Source: Bacteroidales bacterium (GTDB lineage: Bacteria; Bacteroidota; Bacteroidia; Bacteroidales; UBA932). From it: 64,000 bases of DNA. A program made the position numbers and the translations under genes. Numbering within the stretch: position 1 is the stretch's first letter; each line of letters starts with the position of its first letter. Of this stretch, positions 35,193 to 44,535 are shown in pieces. The notes beneath the pieces are model-generated. The model had not been told where the DNA came from. It made no database searches and saw only the letters and a program-made list of their open reading frames with translations. The DNA is taken from the NCBI GenBank assembly GCA_009774765.1, contig VSOK01000004.1, positions 27,961-91,960 of the forward strand. The letters are read 5' to 3'.

Positions 35193-36137
35193 TCAGTCTT
35201 TTGAAACTTTGTCGAATGCCTTTACTATTTTGTTGACAAGAGGGTGGCGTACTATGTCTTCTGTCTTGAACATTATAGTACTGATGCCTTTGATGTTTTT
35301 TGTGAGCTCTATTCCTTTGAGAAGTCCTGAGTCCTCCTTGTTCGGAAGATCCACCTGGCTGGCGTCTCCTGTCACGATGAATTTCGCGTCTCTGCCCATT
35401 CTTGTCAGGAACATCTTCAGCTGTCCCAGATTGGTGTTCTGTGCCTCGTCAAGGATGACACAGGCCCTGTCGAGAGTGCGCCCCCTCATATATGCCAAAG
35501 GCGCGATCTGGATTGTACCGTCTTCCATAAATTCCTGTAGCCTTTTTGCCGGAATCATATCTCCGAGTGCGTCATACAGAGGCTGCAGATACGGGTCAAG
35601 CTTATCCTTGAGGTCTCCGGGAAGGAATCCGAGCCTTTCTCCCGCCTCCACGGCTGGCCTTGTCAGTATGATCCTTTTGATTTCCCTGTTCTTCAATGCC
35701 CTTACGGCCAGAGCTATGGCTATATATGTCTTTCCTGTTCCTGCAGGTCCTATCGCATATATAAGGTCATTCTCAAAGTAGGCCTTCACCATTTCCTCCT
35801 GTGTACGGTTTCTTGCCCTTATCGGTTTACCGTCCGTCCCGTGTACTATCGTGGCGTCTCCGTTCATCCGGAAATTGTCCGCCGAGGTCTCTCCGTCAAA
35901 TATGTCTTCCACATCATACGGAGTCAGGTTCATCTTGTGCCTTCTTCTTCCGATGAGCATTGATATTTTGGTCTCGAAGTCCTCCACTTCATTCTGCGGA
36001 CCGTCGAGTATGATTTCGTTGCCTCTTGCAGCTACTTTTGTCTCAGGGTAGTGGCGGCACAGTTCTTCAAGTATCCTGTTGCCTGCACCATATATTTCAA
36101 CCGGGTCTATTGCATTGAGAGTTATTGTCTTTTTCAT
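35193..36137 (-). CDS. phoH: PhoH family protein (P-loop ATPase)
   Basis: This 314-residue protein has an N-terminal KH-like/RNA-binding part (about 1-70) and a PhoH ATPase domain with Walker A G130-PAGTGKT-137. The family stretch TRPAVEAGERLGFLPGDLKDKLDPY and the Walker B-type ILDEAQNTN follow. PhoH/YbeZ proteins are associated with ribosome maturation and RNA turnover together with YbeY. Its start overlaps the CapA-like gene by 4 bp, so it is the third gene of a minus-strand operon with DUF389 and CapA. Confidence 0.93.
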   Translation of the reverse strand: MKKTITLNAIDPVEIYGAGNRILEELCRHYPETKVAARGNEIILDGPQNEVEDFETKISMLIGRRRHKMNLTPYDVEDIFDGETSADNFRMNGDATIVHGTDGKPIRARNRTQEEMVKAYFENDLIYAIGPAGTGKTYIAIALAVRALKNREIKRIILTRPAVEAGERLGFLPGDLKDKLDPYLQPLYDALGDMIPAKRLQEFMEDGTIQIAPLAYMRGRTLDRACVILDEAQNTNLGQLKMFLTRMGRDAKFIVTGDASQVDLPNKEDSGLLKGIELTKNIKGISTIMFKTEDIVRHPLVNKIVKAFDKVSKD

Positions 36138-37303
36138 TTGTCCTTGATTCCGGATGTTTTCAGTATTCTTGAATATGTGTCTATCATTTTGTCATATCCG
36201 CCCGGATCTTTCCAGCTTCCGCGCGTATCCTTGTACTTCTTGACAGGGATTGTGATATGGCTGTCTGTCAGTCTGCCGGGCAGGGAGCACCAGGTATATG
36301 TATATTCATCGGATGTGATTTTTGCCTTGCCGTCGCTGTCCTCTGCAATCTTCAGCTGTACAATAAGGCCTATCTGTGTGTTTGCCGCACTCATATTGGA
36401 TATGATGTTTCCGGTTGAATATATTACCCGGACTGATTTTTCTTCCTGTCCGTATTTTACGGTTATTGTTCCGGTGTCCTGTACTACGTGCGGGTGTGAG
36501 CCCACTATAATATCAGCACCGTTTTCAGCAAGCCAGTATGCCATAGCTTCCTGTTCCGCGGAATGCCTGAGAGCATATTCCGTGCCCCAATGCGGCAGTG
36601 CTATGATTATGTCTGCGTTTTCCCTGGCTTTGGCGAGTGCCGCGGATATTTCCTCTTTATCCATAGTGCATGTCTTCGGGAAGTTGCCGTCAGGGCTGAC
36701 ATTCGTGCCGTATGTGAAATTCACAAGAGCGATTCTTGTCCCTTTGCATTCTATGATCAGAGGATAGTTTCCGGACAAGGATTCGCTGCTGCTGAAGCTT
36801 CCTGTATTGAGTACCCCGTCGGTCTCATCCATATCCGTATATGTGGCAAGTGTTCTGGATATTCCACGCGCTCCCTTGTCAAGGATGTGGTTGTTTGCGG
36901 TCAGGAATACGTTGATGCCGCAGTCCGCCATATAGTATGCGTATGAATCGGGGGCGGCAAAGGCCGGGTAGCCGCTGAAAGGAGGACCTGAAAGAGTGAA
37001 CTCCATATTTGCGACGCTTATGTCGGATTTCTTCAGAATGTCGCTTATTTCTGCAAAATACGGTGTGAAGTCAAAGTCATCGTGTGACTCAGGGTCGGCT
37101 TTCCCGTACTTTGCGGCAAATCTTTCACGGCAGTTGTCTATCTGTGACTGGTGCAGCATGACATCTCCTATTATGGTGACGGATACGGTGTCACAGGATG
37201 TTCTCCTGTCCTCTTCGTTATGGTGAAGCTGGGCCGAATGGGATATGCCGCAGTGTATGCAGAGGAGTGAGACTGCCGCGAAGATTTCAGATCTTATCTT
37301 CAT
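36134..37303 (-). CDS. CapA family protein (metallophosphatase-like fold)
   Basis: This 389-residue protein has a signal peptide (about 1-21) and a CapA/PGA_cap domain: VTIIGDVMLHQSQIDNCRE, VANMEFTLSG, FLTANNHILDKGARG and a late IVGSHPHVVQD. The Asp and His residues of this calcineurin-like fold are retained. In bacilli CapA acts in poly-gamma-glutamate synthesis; in Bacteroidota the substrate is unknown and no capBC partners are present. It overlaps the DUF389 gene by 17 bp and phoH by 4 bp. Confidence 0.88.
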   Translation of the reverse strand: MKIRSEIFAAVSLLCIHCGISHSAQLHHNEEDRRTSCDTVSVTIIGDVMLHQSQIDNCRERFAAKYGKADPESHDDFDFTPYFAEISDILKKSDISVANMEFTLSGPPFSGYPAFAAPDSYAYYMADCGINVFLTANNHILDKGARGISRTLATYTDMDETDGVLNTGSFSSSESLSGNYPLIIECKGTRIALVNFTYGTNVSPDGNFPKTCTMDKEEISAALAKARENADIIIALPHWGTEYALRHSAEQEAMAYWLAENGADIIVGSHPHVVQDTGTITVKYGQEEKSVRVIYSTGNIISNMSAANTQIGLIVQLKIAEDSDGKAKITSDEYTYTWCSLPGRLTDSHITIPVKKYKDTRGSWKDPGGYDKMIDTYSRILKTSGIKDK

Positions 37304-38630
37304 ATAGTATTATTTTGTCAAAATTGAGTCTTATCTTCAGCCAGTTGGTCAGACGGAGACGTTCCTGTGCGGTAAGCTCACCTTCAGTCTTTATCATGAC
37401 GAATACTGCATCCGTGCGGGTGAATTCTCCTGTCTTTACCTCAGCTCCTTTGGCTATGGATATTTCTTTGACGGCAGGATACTGGTTGGAGACTTCCTTG
37501 GCTATCTGTATATACGGGATCTCTTCCTGTCTGAGCTCCCTGATAGTCTTCTTCAGATTTGAAATTTCCGTATCCCTCTTGCTGATTTCGGAGTCTGACC
37601 TTTCGTATATGCCTTTTATTATTTCAGATTCGCTTGTGCCCTCTGCCGTAATCCTTTCATTGATGCTGATCTGGTCTCCCTTGATGCCGTATTTCTTTGC
37701 GGCTTCAAGAAGGTTGCTCCTGTCGGTTGAGGACAGAGGTTCACCGGAAATGAATATTTCAACTTTCGAACCTTTGTGGTGCGATATCCTGTAGTCGTAT
37801 ATGAAGGCTTTGGACGGAAGGGTCCTGTTGTTGGACACGAATTCCGATATGCTTTTGTCGAAATTGTTTTCCTTGATCATAGATATGGCGGACCAGATGC
37901 TTGGTGCCATCACCACGAGTACGACAATCGTTATGATTGTCTTGGAACGCTTCATCGTCTTGGCTTCCGCAAATTCTATGTTGGTGAAATGCAGATATTT
38001 GACGGTGATGTATGTCGCGAGGGTAATGAATATGCAGTTGATGAAGAACAGGTACAATGCTCCGAGAAAATACAGGATGCTTCCGCTTGCAAGACCGTAT
38101 CCTGCGGTGCACAGAGGAGGCATGAGGGCTGTGGCGATGGCTACTCCCGAGAACACTGTTCCCTTGTCTTTTCTGCACTGCTCGAAAATTCCGGCGAATC
38201 CTCCGAACAATGCTATTAGCACATCATATATTGTAGGGTTCGTACGTGCAAGAAGCTCTGTCGGATTGGACAGGTTCAGAGGTGTTATGAGGAAGTACAG
38301 GAAAGATGCTATAAGGCTGATAAGCACCATCACCAGAAGGTTTTTCAGTGAATCCTTGAGCAGAGTCAGGTCGTATATCCCGAGTCCGAGTCCCACGCCG
38401 AATATAGGTCCCATAAGCGGTGATATGAGCATCGCTCCGATGATGACAGGGATTGAATTGACATTCAGTCCGACGGATGCGATTATGATTGAAAAGGCAA
38501 GGATCCATACATTGGGTCCGCGGAAATGGATATTGGATCTTATAAGACGTTCTGCGGCCATCGTATCGATATGGTCCGAAATGTTGGCAATAGTCTTTAT
38601 CTGGTGCCAGATTCTGCTGAAAATTGACAT
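37287..38630 (-). CDS. DUF389 domain membrane protein
   Basis: This 447-residue protein has a DUF389 (TIGR00341-type) core of about six transmembrane helices (45-245), with IPVIIGAMLISPLMGPIFGVGLGLG and VAIATALMPPLCTAGYGLASG. A C-terminal soluble region (about 265-445) with a coiled-coil segment near SDSEISKRDTEISNLKKTI follows. The function of the family is unknown. It is the first gene of the operon with the CapA-like and phoH genes. A TATATTTG -7 element lies at 38691-38684. Confidence 0.9.
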   Translation of the reverse strand: MSIFSRIWHQIKTIANISDHIDTMAAERLIRSNIHFRGPNVWILAFSIIIASVGLNVNSIPVIIGAMLISPLMGPIFGVGLGLGIYDLTLLKDSLKNLLVMVLISLIASFLYFLITPLNLSNPTELLARTNPTIYDVLIALFGGFAGIFEQCRKDKGTVFSGVAIATALMPPLCTAGYGLASGSILYFLGALYLFFINCIFITLATYITVKYLHFTNIEFAEAKTMKRSKTIITIVVLVVMAPSIWSAISMIKENNFDKSISEFVSNNRTLPSKAFIYDYRISHHKGSKVEIFISGEPLSSTDRSNLLEAAKKYGIKGDQISINERITAEGTSESEIIKGIYERSDSEISKRDTEISNLKKTIRELRQEEIPYIQIAKEVSNQYPAVKEISIAKGAEVKTGEFTRTDAVFVMIKTEGELTAQERLRLTNWLKIRLNFDKIILYEDKI

Positions 38631-38683
38631 GCTTATTTCTTTTTTTTGATGATGTCTGAGAAAATTCAGATTGTTTCTGAATG

Positions 38684-38691
38684 CAAATATA
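38684..38691 (-). promoter_or_regulatory. -7 promoter element of the DUF389-capA-phoH operon
   Basis: On the minus strand the sequence reads TATATTTG, giving a start near 38677 and a leader of about 47 nt. No clear -33 TTTG is present at the right distance. Confidence 0.45.
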
Positions 38692-38701
38692 TCATTTTTA
38701 T

Positions 38702-38732
38702 TTTGTCCCGGATTATTAAATAATTAAATTTG
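38702..38732 (+). promoter_or_regulatory. Promoter of the SPOR lipoprotein gene
   Basis: TTTG at 38702-38705, 19 bp, TAAATTTG at 38725-38732: a full match to the Bacteroidota consensus. RNA should start near 38739, about 49 nt before the ATG at 38788. Confidence 0.75.
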
Positions 38733-38787
38733 CCGGTTGTGTAAACGAGATTTTGCTAACTTAATTCGTCTGGATGACGCTGGTACA

Positions 38788-39288
38788 ATGAGAAAGTCGT
38801 TTTTAATAGTCATCTTCATATCACTGTGCGCTTTGGGCGGCTGTGATATGTTCAGGAAAATTGCCGGGCGTCCGACTTCTGACGAACTGGAACGCAAACG
38901 CGTTGAAATCGAGGAGGACAGGGCCCGCGCCGCAGTTCTGGAGGCGGAACGTAGAACAATGGCTGACTCGCTTGCCGTTGTGGATTCAATACATAAGCTC
39001 AGCGGAGCAGTACGCGGACTGTCTGATCTTGGCGGATTGAGTTCGGATTCCCTTGAATTCAGATATTATATAATAGTCGGCTCATTCCGCAGCGGTGTGA
39101 ATGCCGATGCGCTGCTGAAGAATGTGGAGAAATCAGGATATTCAGCCTCTCTGATATGTTTCAGCAACGGACTGATGGCTGTGGGAATCCAGCCTTCGGA
39201 TTCCGCCGGTGATATTTTCCGGTCTCTGAAGAAAGTGAAAGGGGAATCCTTCTGCCCTGAGGATGTTTGGATTCTTGTAAATGAATAG
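38788..39288 (+). CDS. SPOR-domain lipoprotein
   Basis: The protein has 166 residues from ATG 38788 (MRKSFLIVIFISLCALGGC, lipobox with Cys19); an upstream in-frame start at 38737 would put residues before the signal. A charged alpha-helical or coiled-coil segment (about 30-70, ERKRVEIEEDRARAAVLEAE) leads to a SPOR-like domain (about 90-165) starting FRYYIIVGSFRSGVNADAL. SPOR domains bind denuded glycan strands of peptidoglycan, often at the division site. It overlaps the following gene by 8 bp. Confidence 0.85.
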   Translation: MRKSFLIVIFISLCALGGCDMFRKIAGRPTSDELERKRVEIEEDRARAAVLEAERRTMADSLAVVDSIHKLSGAVRGLSDLGGLSSDSLEFRYYIIVGSFRSGVNADALLKNVEKSGYSASLICFSNGLMAVGIQPSDSAGDIFRSLKKVKGESFCPEDVWILVNE

Positions 39289-40678
39289 TTTTATGTGGAA
39301 AAGTGTGTGTCAGTCATCTGAAAGGCTGTTGGCTGCAGCTGCAGCCCTTGTAGTGTTTTCTGTTTCCGCATCTTCCCAGTACAGGACGGATGCATCATAT
39401 TCTTCATTGTATGACAGCGAGACCGTGGCGGCATTCAAAAATCATATAGGATATGTGGCTGCATCATCGATGGAAGGCCGCGCTCCCGGATCTGAAGGTG
39501 AGAAGGCCGCTGCTGAATATGTCTATGAGACTCTTTCTTCATACGGTGTCGATATGCTGTGCCCAAAAGACGGGGACACCTTCGGTATAGCACTTGACGG
39601 TGGTGACACGTTGACATCCAGAAATGTATTCGGATTTGTGCAGGGATATGACAAGGAGCTGAAGGACAGATATATAGTGATAGGCGCACGGCTTGACAAC
39701 CTTGGAGTGAATACTATGACCGTGGACGGCAGGACCGTGGACCAGATATATTATGGGGCGAACGGGAATGCTTCCGGTCTTGCGATGATGATGGAGCTGG
39801 CAAGGATGGTCAGCACGAATTCGATCCTTTTCCGCCGTTCAGTCATATTTGTCGCTTTCGGAGCTTCAACTATGTCATATTCCGGAGCCTGGTATTTTAT
39901 CAACAGGTCTTTTTCGGATATTGACAGGGTTGACGCAATGATAAATCTGGATATGCTCGGGACAGGAGACGAGGGCTTCTATGCCTATACGGCTTCAAAT
40001 GCGGACCTCAATTCCGTAATCAAGGCTGTCGGAGACGGACTTCAGCCCGCAAGGCCTGAGCTGGTGGCTGCGGAACCTTATCCTTCCGACCACAGGGCTT
40101 TCTATTCCAAGGAGATACCATCGGTAATGCTGACTACTGGAAGGTATCCTGAGCATAACACGTACAAGGATACAGGCTCTATCATAGAATATGAAATGAT
40201 GGAAAAGGAGCTTGAATACATATACAATCTTACGGTTGCCGTGGCCAACAATAACGGCGTCTATTCGTTCAGACCGAATGAGGCTCCTAAAAAAGGCCCT
40301 TCGTATGATGATGTTGTCTCTTTCAGTGACTGTGACATCAAACCTATGTTCCTCAACAGCGAGGATCCGAGGCAGTTCCTTCAGAAATGGGTGTACCAGT
40401 ATCTCAAATATCCTGCGTATGCTGTAGAAAACGGAATACAGGGAAGGGTTCTGATTGATTTCATCATTGAGAAGGACGGAAGGGTAACCGGTGTCAGAGT
40501 TGTGAAAAGCGTGGATCCTGTGCTTGACGACGAGGCGGTGCGTGTCATAAGCGCGTCTCCGAAGTGGAGGGCCGGAAGGGTCAACGGCAACAGGGTAAGG
40601 ACATCGATGACTATCCCTGTTGAATTCAAACTGGAGAAAAAAGGTGACAGAAAGAGTTTCGGAATAAAGAAATATTAG
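39281..40678 (+). CDS. M28-like protein with lost metal ligands, fused to a C-terminal TonB domain
   Basis: This 465-residue protein has a signal sequence (about 15-32). Residues 50-325 follow the M28 aminopeptidase fold, but key positions are changed. The HxD ligand pair reads R137-L-D139, the bridging Asp of GANDNASG is Gly162 (GANGNASG), and the catalytic EE pair is Ser196-Thr197 (VAFGASTMSY). Asp224 (NLDMLG) and His271 (SDHRAF) remain. It is therefore probably not a peptidase. Residues 365-452 are a TonB C-terminal domain (YPAYAVENGIQGRVLIDFII, TSMTIPVEF). The gene lies between a SPOR lipoprotein and leuS. Confidence 0.82.
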   Translation: MNSFMWKSVCQSSERLLAAAAALVVFSVSASSQYRTDASYSSLYDSETVAAFKNHIGYVAASSMEGRAPGSEGEKAAAEYVYETLSSYGVDMLCPKDGDTFGIALDGGDTLTSRNVFGFVQGYDKELKDRYIVIGARLDNLGVNTMTVDGRTVDQIYYGANGNASGLAMMMELARMVSTNSILFRRSVIFVAFGASTMSYSGAWYFINRSFSDIDRVDAMINLDMLGTGDEGFYAYTASNADLNSVIKAVGDGLQPARPELVAAEPYPSDHRAFYSKEIPSVMLTTGRYPEHNTYKDTGSIIEYEMMEKELEYIYNLTVAVANNNGVYSFRPNEAPKKGPSYDDVVSFSDCDIKPMFLNSEDPRQFLQKWVYQYLKYPAYAVENGIQGRVLIDFIIEKDGRVTGVRVVKSVDPVLDDEAVRVISASPKWRAGRVNGNRVRTSMTIPVEFKLEKKGDRKSFGIKKY

Positions 40679-40683
40679 TAGCG

Positions 40684-43449
40684 ATGGATTATAATTTTAA
40701 GGAAATAGAAAGCAAGTGGCAGTCGTATTGGGCTGCCAATCAGACATTCAAGGCTGTTGAAGATTATTCCAGGCCTAAATATTATGTTTTGGATATGTTC
40801 CCGTATCCGTCAGGAGCCGGTCTTCACGTCGGCCACCCTCTCGGATATATCGCGAGCGATATCTTCAGCCGTTATAAAAGACTGTGCGGCTTCAATGTCC
40901 TTCATCCGATGGGATATGACGCTTTCGGACTTCCGGCTGAGCAGTATGCGATACAGACCGGACAGCATCCGGCCGTGACCACAGCAAAGAACATAGCGAG
41001 ATACAGGGAACAGCTTGACAGGATAGGATTCTCATACGACTGGTCAAGAGAGGTAAGGACTTGTGAACCCGCATATTACAAATGGACTCAGTGGGCTTTC
41101 ATCAAAATGTTCGGAAGCTGGTATGACAATTCTCTGCAGAAGGCTCGTCCTGTAGAGGAACTGGAGGAAAGGTTTGCCGCCAGCGGTACTGAAGGCCTGG
41201 ACGCCGCCTGTACCGAGGAACTGGATTTCACTGCGGAACAGTGGAATGCTATGTCTGAAAGGGAGCGGTATGATGTCCTTATGAATTACCGTATAGCATA
41301 CCAGGGTGAGACATCCGTAAACTGGTGCCCTCAACTGGGAACCGTCCTTGCAAATGATGAGGTCAAGGAAGGATATTCCGTCAGAGGAGGTTTTCCTGTG
41401 GAGCAGAAGAAGATGACGCAGTGGCAGCTCAGGGTTTCCGCGTATGCGGCCAGACTGCTGGATGACCTGGATACTTTGGACTGGACTGATTCTCTTAAAG
41501 ATATGCAGAAGAACTGGATCGGACGTTCTCAGGGAGCGGAGATGGTATTCAAGGCATATAACGGAGACAGCGAATATGATATGACCATATTTACGACCCG
41601 TGCGGATACCGTGTTCGGAGTTACATTTATGGTGCTGGCTCCTGAAAGCGAGTGGGTCGGGAAGCTGACCTCTGACAGTCAGAAAGAGGCCGTGGAGGAA
41701 TATCTTGCTATGGCGAAGAAGAAGACCGAAAGGGAGAGGCTGGCCGAGACACGCAAGGTGACGGGTGTCTTCTCGGGTTCATACGCCGTCAATCCTCTCA
41801 CGGGCAAAAGGGTGCCTGTATGGATTTCTGAATATGTGCTTGCCGGATACGGTACCGGTGCCATTATGGCCGTTCCTGCCCACGACAGCAGGGACTATGC
41901 CTTTGCCAGGACTTTCGACCTTCCTGTGATTCCTCTTATTGAAGGATGTGATGTCAGTGAATCAAGCTTTGATGCGAAGGAGGGCATTATGTGCAATTCC
42001 GGCTTCCTTGACGGAATGACTGTCAAAGAGGCGATTCCAGCCGCGATAGACTATGTGGAGCAGCACGGAATCGGACACCGCAAGATAAACTACAGGCTTC
42101 GTGACGCGATCTTCTCCCGCCAGAGATATTGGGGAGAACCTTTCCCTGTGTATTTCAAAGACGGGATGGCAGTGCCTTTGGATTTGGACAGACTTCCTCT
42201 GGAACTTCCTGAGATAGACCAGTACAGGCCTACTGAGTCAGGAGAACCTCCTCTCGGCAGGGCGTCAGGCTGGACTATCGACGGATATCCTATAGAGAAA
42301 AGCACTATGCCTGGATTTGCCGGCAGCAGCGCGTATTATCTGAGATATATGGATCCTCACAATGATTCTGCCCTTGTAGGCAAGGAGGCCGATGAGTATT
42401 GGAGGAACGTGGACCTTTATATCGGAGGCACGGAGCACGCTACAGGCCATCTTATCTATTCCCGTTTCTGGAACAAGTTCCTTTATGACCTGGGATATGT
42501 ATGTGAGAAGGAGCCGTTCAAGAAACTGATCAACCAGGGAATGATACAGGGACGTTCCAACTTTGTATACCGTATCATCAACACGAATACTTTTGTATCG
42601 TATGGCCTGAAGGACAGCTATGAGACCACGGAGATACATGTCGATGTGAATATCGTCAACAATGACCGTCTCGATACGGAAGCTTTCCGGAAATGGATGC
42701 CTGATTTTGCCGATGCAGAGTTCATACTTGAAGACGGGGAGTACATCTGCGGCTACGGTGTTGAGAAGATGAGCAAATCGATGTACAATGTCGTCAATCC
42801 GGACATGATATGTGATACATACGGAGCTGACACATTGAGGCTTTACGAGATGTTTCTCGGTCCTCTTGAGCAGTCAAAGCCTTGGGACACCAAGGGCATC
42901 GACGGTGTAAACCGTTTCCTCAAAAGGGTATGGAGGCTTTTCTATGACAGGGACGGATTTATCGTGACCGATGAAAAGGCGTCTCCGGCAGAACTGAAGA
43001 CTCTTCACAGGCTTATCGGAAAGGCACGTACTGATATAGAGAACTTCTCGTTCAATACAGCCGTCAGCGCGTTCATGATCGCCGTGAACGAGCTCTACGA
43101 ACACCAGTGCCACAAGAGGGAGATCCTGGAGCCTCTGATCATCCTCCTGTCTCCGTTTGCCCCTCATATCGCTGAAGAGCTGTGGGAGGCTCTCGGACAT
43201 AATGACAGCATCACATTCGCGTCTTTCCCTGAATATGTTGAGGCATATACCGTGGAGTCTGAATGTACGTATGCAGTGTCTTTCAACGGCAAGACCCGTT
43301 TCACAGTCAGCCTTCCGAAAGATATGTCAAGGGAGGATGTGGAAGCTAATGTACGCTCTATGGAACAGACGGCCAGATATCTTGGAGACTCGAATATCGT
43401 AAAGGTGATCGTCGTTCCTGGCAAGATTGTAAATATTGTAATTAAGTGA
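40684..43449 (+). CDS. leuS: Leucyl-tRNA synthetase
   Basis: This 921-residue class I synthetase has the HIGH-type motif H48-VGH-51 in DMFPYPSGAGLHVGHPLGY. The CP1 editing domain (about 220-420) contains TTRADTVFGVTFMVLAPE, and K695-MSKS-699 is the KMSKS loop. The length of about 920 fits the Bacteroidota form, longer than the roughly 860 residues of E. coli. It charges tRNA-Leu in the cytoplasm. It begins 5 bp after the M28-TonB gene. Confidence 0.97.
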   Translation: MDYNFKEIESKWQSYWAANQTFKAVEDYSRPKYYVLDMFPYPSGAGLHVGHPLGYIASDIFSRYKRLCGFNVLHPMGYDAFGLPAEQYAIQTGQHPAVTTAKNIARYREQLDRIGFSYDWSREVRTCEPAYYKWTQWAFIKMFGSWYDNSLQKARPVEELEERFAASGTEGLDAACTEELDFTAEQWNAMSERERYDVLMNYRIAYQGETSVNWCPQLGTVLANDEVKEGYSVRGGFPVEQKKMTQWQLRVSAYAARLLDDLDTLDWTDSLKDMQKNWIGRSQGAEMVFKAYNGDSEYDMTIFTTRADTVFGVTFMVLAPESEWVGKLTSDSQKEAVEEYLAMAKKKTERERLAETRKVTGVFSGSYAVNPLTGKRVPVWISEYVLAGYGTGAIMAVPAHDSRDYAFARTFDLPVIPLIEGCDVSESSFDAKEGIMCNSGFLDGMTVKEAIPAAIDYVEQHGIGHRKINYRLRDAIFSRQRYWGEPFPVYFKDGMAVPLDLDRLPLELPEIDQYRPTESGEPPLGRASGWTIDGYPIEKSTMPGFAGSSAYYLRYMDPHNDSALVGKEADEYWRNVDLYIGGTEHATGHLIYSRFWNKFLYDLGYVCEKEPFKKLINQGMIQGRSNFVYRIINTNTFVSYGLKDSYETTEIHVDVNIVNNDRLDTEAFRKWMPDFADAEFILEDGEYICGYGVEKMSKSMYNVVNPDMICDTYGADTLRLYEMFLGPLEQSKPWDTKGIDGVNRFLKRVWRLFYDRDGFIVTDEKASPAELKTLHRLIGKARTDIENFSFNTAVSAFMIAVNELYEHQCHKREILEPLIILLSPFAPHIAEELWEALGHNDSITFASFPEYVEAYTVESECTYAVSFNGKTRFTVSLPKDMSREDVEANVRSMEQTARYLGDSNIVKVIVVPGKIVNIVIK

Positions 43450-43477
43450 TTGTAAACTAAGTGTAATTCAGTGTCCT

Positions 43478-44425
43478 ATGGGAAAACTTGGTAATCTGAC
43501 GCCAAAACACATACTGTATGTGATTTGGGACTATTTTCTGATTACTTTCGGTCTTATCCTCTATTGTATGGGATGGACATCGTTTCTTATTCCAGGAGGT
43601 ATCGCCAGCGGAGGAGGTACTGGTATCTGTACCATAATCTATTTCGCGTCCAACGGTGCCATACCGGTGTCCTATTCGTTCTTTGTCTTGAATGCCTTCC
43701 TGCTTATCGCTGGATTTGCCGCTCTCGGCAAAGGATTCGGATTCAAGACCATATATGCGATAATGGTATCGACATTGCTCTTTGACATACTTCCGAGGTT
43801 TGATGAATACCTTGTTGTTACATTTGACGACAGACTCATTACTGCCATAGTTGGAGGTCTTATTGAAGCGATAGGTATAGGAATAGTGCTGATGCGCGGA
43901 GGCAGTACTGGAGGAACGGACATTCTCGCTATGGTCGTCAACAAGTATTGGCCGGTGTCTCCAGGAAAGGTATATCTGTATGCCGACCTTTTCATCATCG
44001 CTTCCGTACTGCTGGTACCGGACAAGACGTTGGATGATATGGTATACGGATATGTTACTATGGTGACATTTTCATTTACTGTCGACTGGGTGCTCCTGGG
44101 CAACAAGTCTTCAATGCAGATATTGATTTTCTCCTCCAGGTACAAGGAAATCGCTGATTATATGATAAACAATATGAACAGGGGAGTCACCGCATTGGAT
44201 TCAGTAGGATGGTATACTGGAGCGGAAAGCAAAGTGCTCCTTATCATCTGCCGCAAGGTCCAGCTTCATACCATTGTAGAGGCTGTGAAGAACATTGATC
44301 CCAAGGCTTTCGTCTCCGTCTCAAGCGCGAACAGTGTCTATGGAGAAGGATTTGACGAGATCAAGACCGGTCTCAAGCTGAAGAAAGGAGCGGCAAAGAA
44401 ACTGGACAATGTACAGCAGAAGTAA
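43478..44425 (+). CDS. YitT family membrane protein with DUF2179 domain
   Basis: This 315-residue protein has about five N-terminal transmembrane helices of the YitT (DUF161) type, with FLIPGGIASGGGTGICTIIYF and LMRGGSTGGTDILAMVVNKY. A C-terminal cytoplasmic DUF2179 domain follows (about 235-290, VTALDSVGWYTGAESKVLLII). The function is not established. It lies 28 bp after leuS and ends in a strong terminator, so it is probably the end of the operon starting at 38788. Confidence 0.9.
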   Translation: MGKLGNLTPKHILYVIWDYFLITFGLILYCMGWTSFLIPGGIASGGGTGICTIIYFASNGAIPVSYSFFVLNAFLLIAGFAALGKGFGFKTIYAIMVSTLLFDILPRFDEYLVVTFDDRLITAIVGGLIEAIGIGIVLMRGGSTGGTDILAMVVNKYWPVSPGKVYLYADLFIIASVLLVPDKTLDDMVYGYVTMVTFSFTVDWVLLGNKSSMQILIFSSRYKEIADYMINNMNRGVTALDSVGWYTGAESKVLLIICRKVQLHTIVEAVKNIDPKAFVSVSSANSVYGEGFDEIKTGLKLKKGAAKKLDNVQQK

Positions 44426-44467
44426 AAAAGAGAAATAATCGCAAAAAACAGAAAAACCTTTATACAG

Positions 44468-44502
44468 GCCCCCTCAGGAGTATAATTCTGAGGGGGCTTT
44501 TG
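44468..44502 (+). terminator. Intrinsic terminator after the YitT gene
   Basis: GCCCCCTCAG (44468-44477) pairs with CTGAGGGGGC (44488-44497), 10 bp with a 10-nt loop, followed by TTTTG. Confidence 0.93.
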
Positions 44503-44504
44503 TC

Positions 44505-44512
44505 TAAATTTG
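44505..44512 (+). promoter_or_regulatory. -7 promoter element of the AraC-type regulator gene
   Basis: TAAATTTG lies directly after the terminator of the upstream gene; RNA would start near 44519, about 17 nt before the ATG at 44536. No clear -33 is seen because the terminator occupies that place. Confidence 0.4.
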
Positions 44513-44535
44513 TCAGAGAAATAAAAAGGTGACAG

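Noticed and set aside
34946..35236. Short frames on both strands in the gap (96 codons plus strand; 74 codons minus strand at 34952-35176)
   Set aside because: They coincide with the inverted repeats, overlap each other and phoH, and have no promoter or family character; the nucleic-acid structure explains the open frames better.
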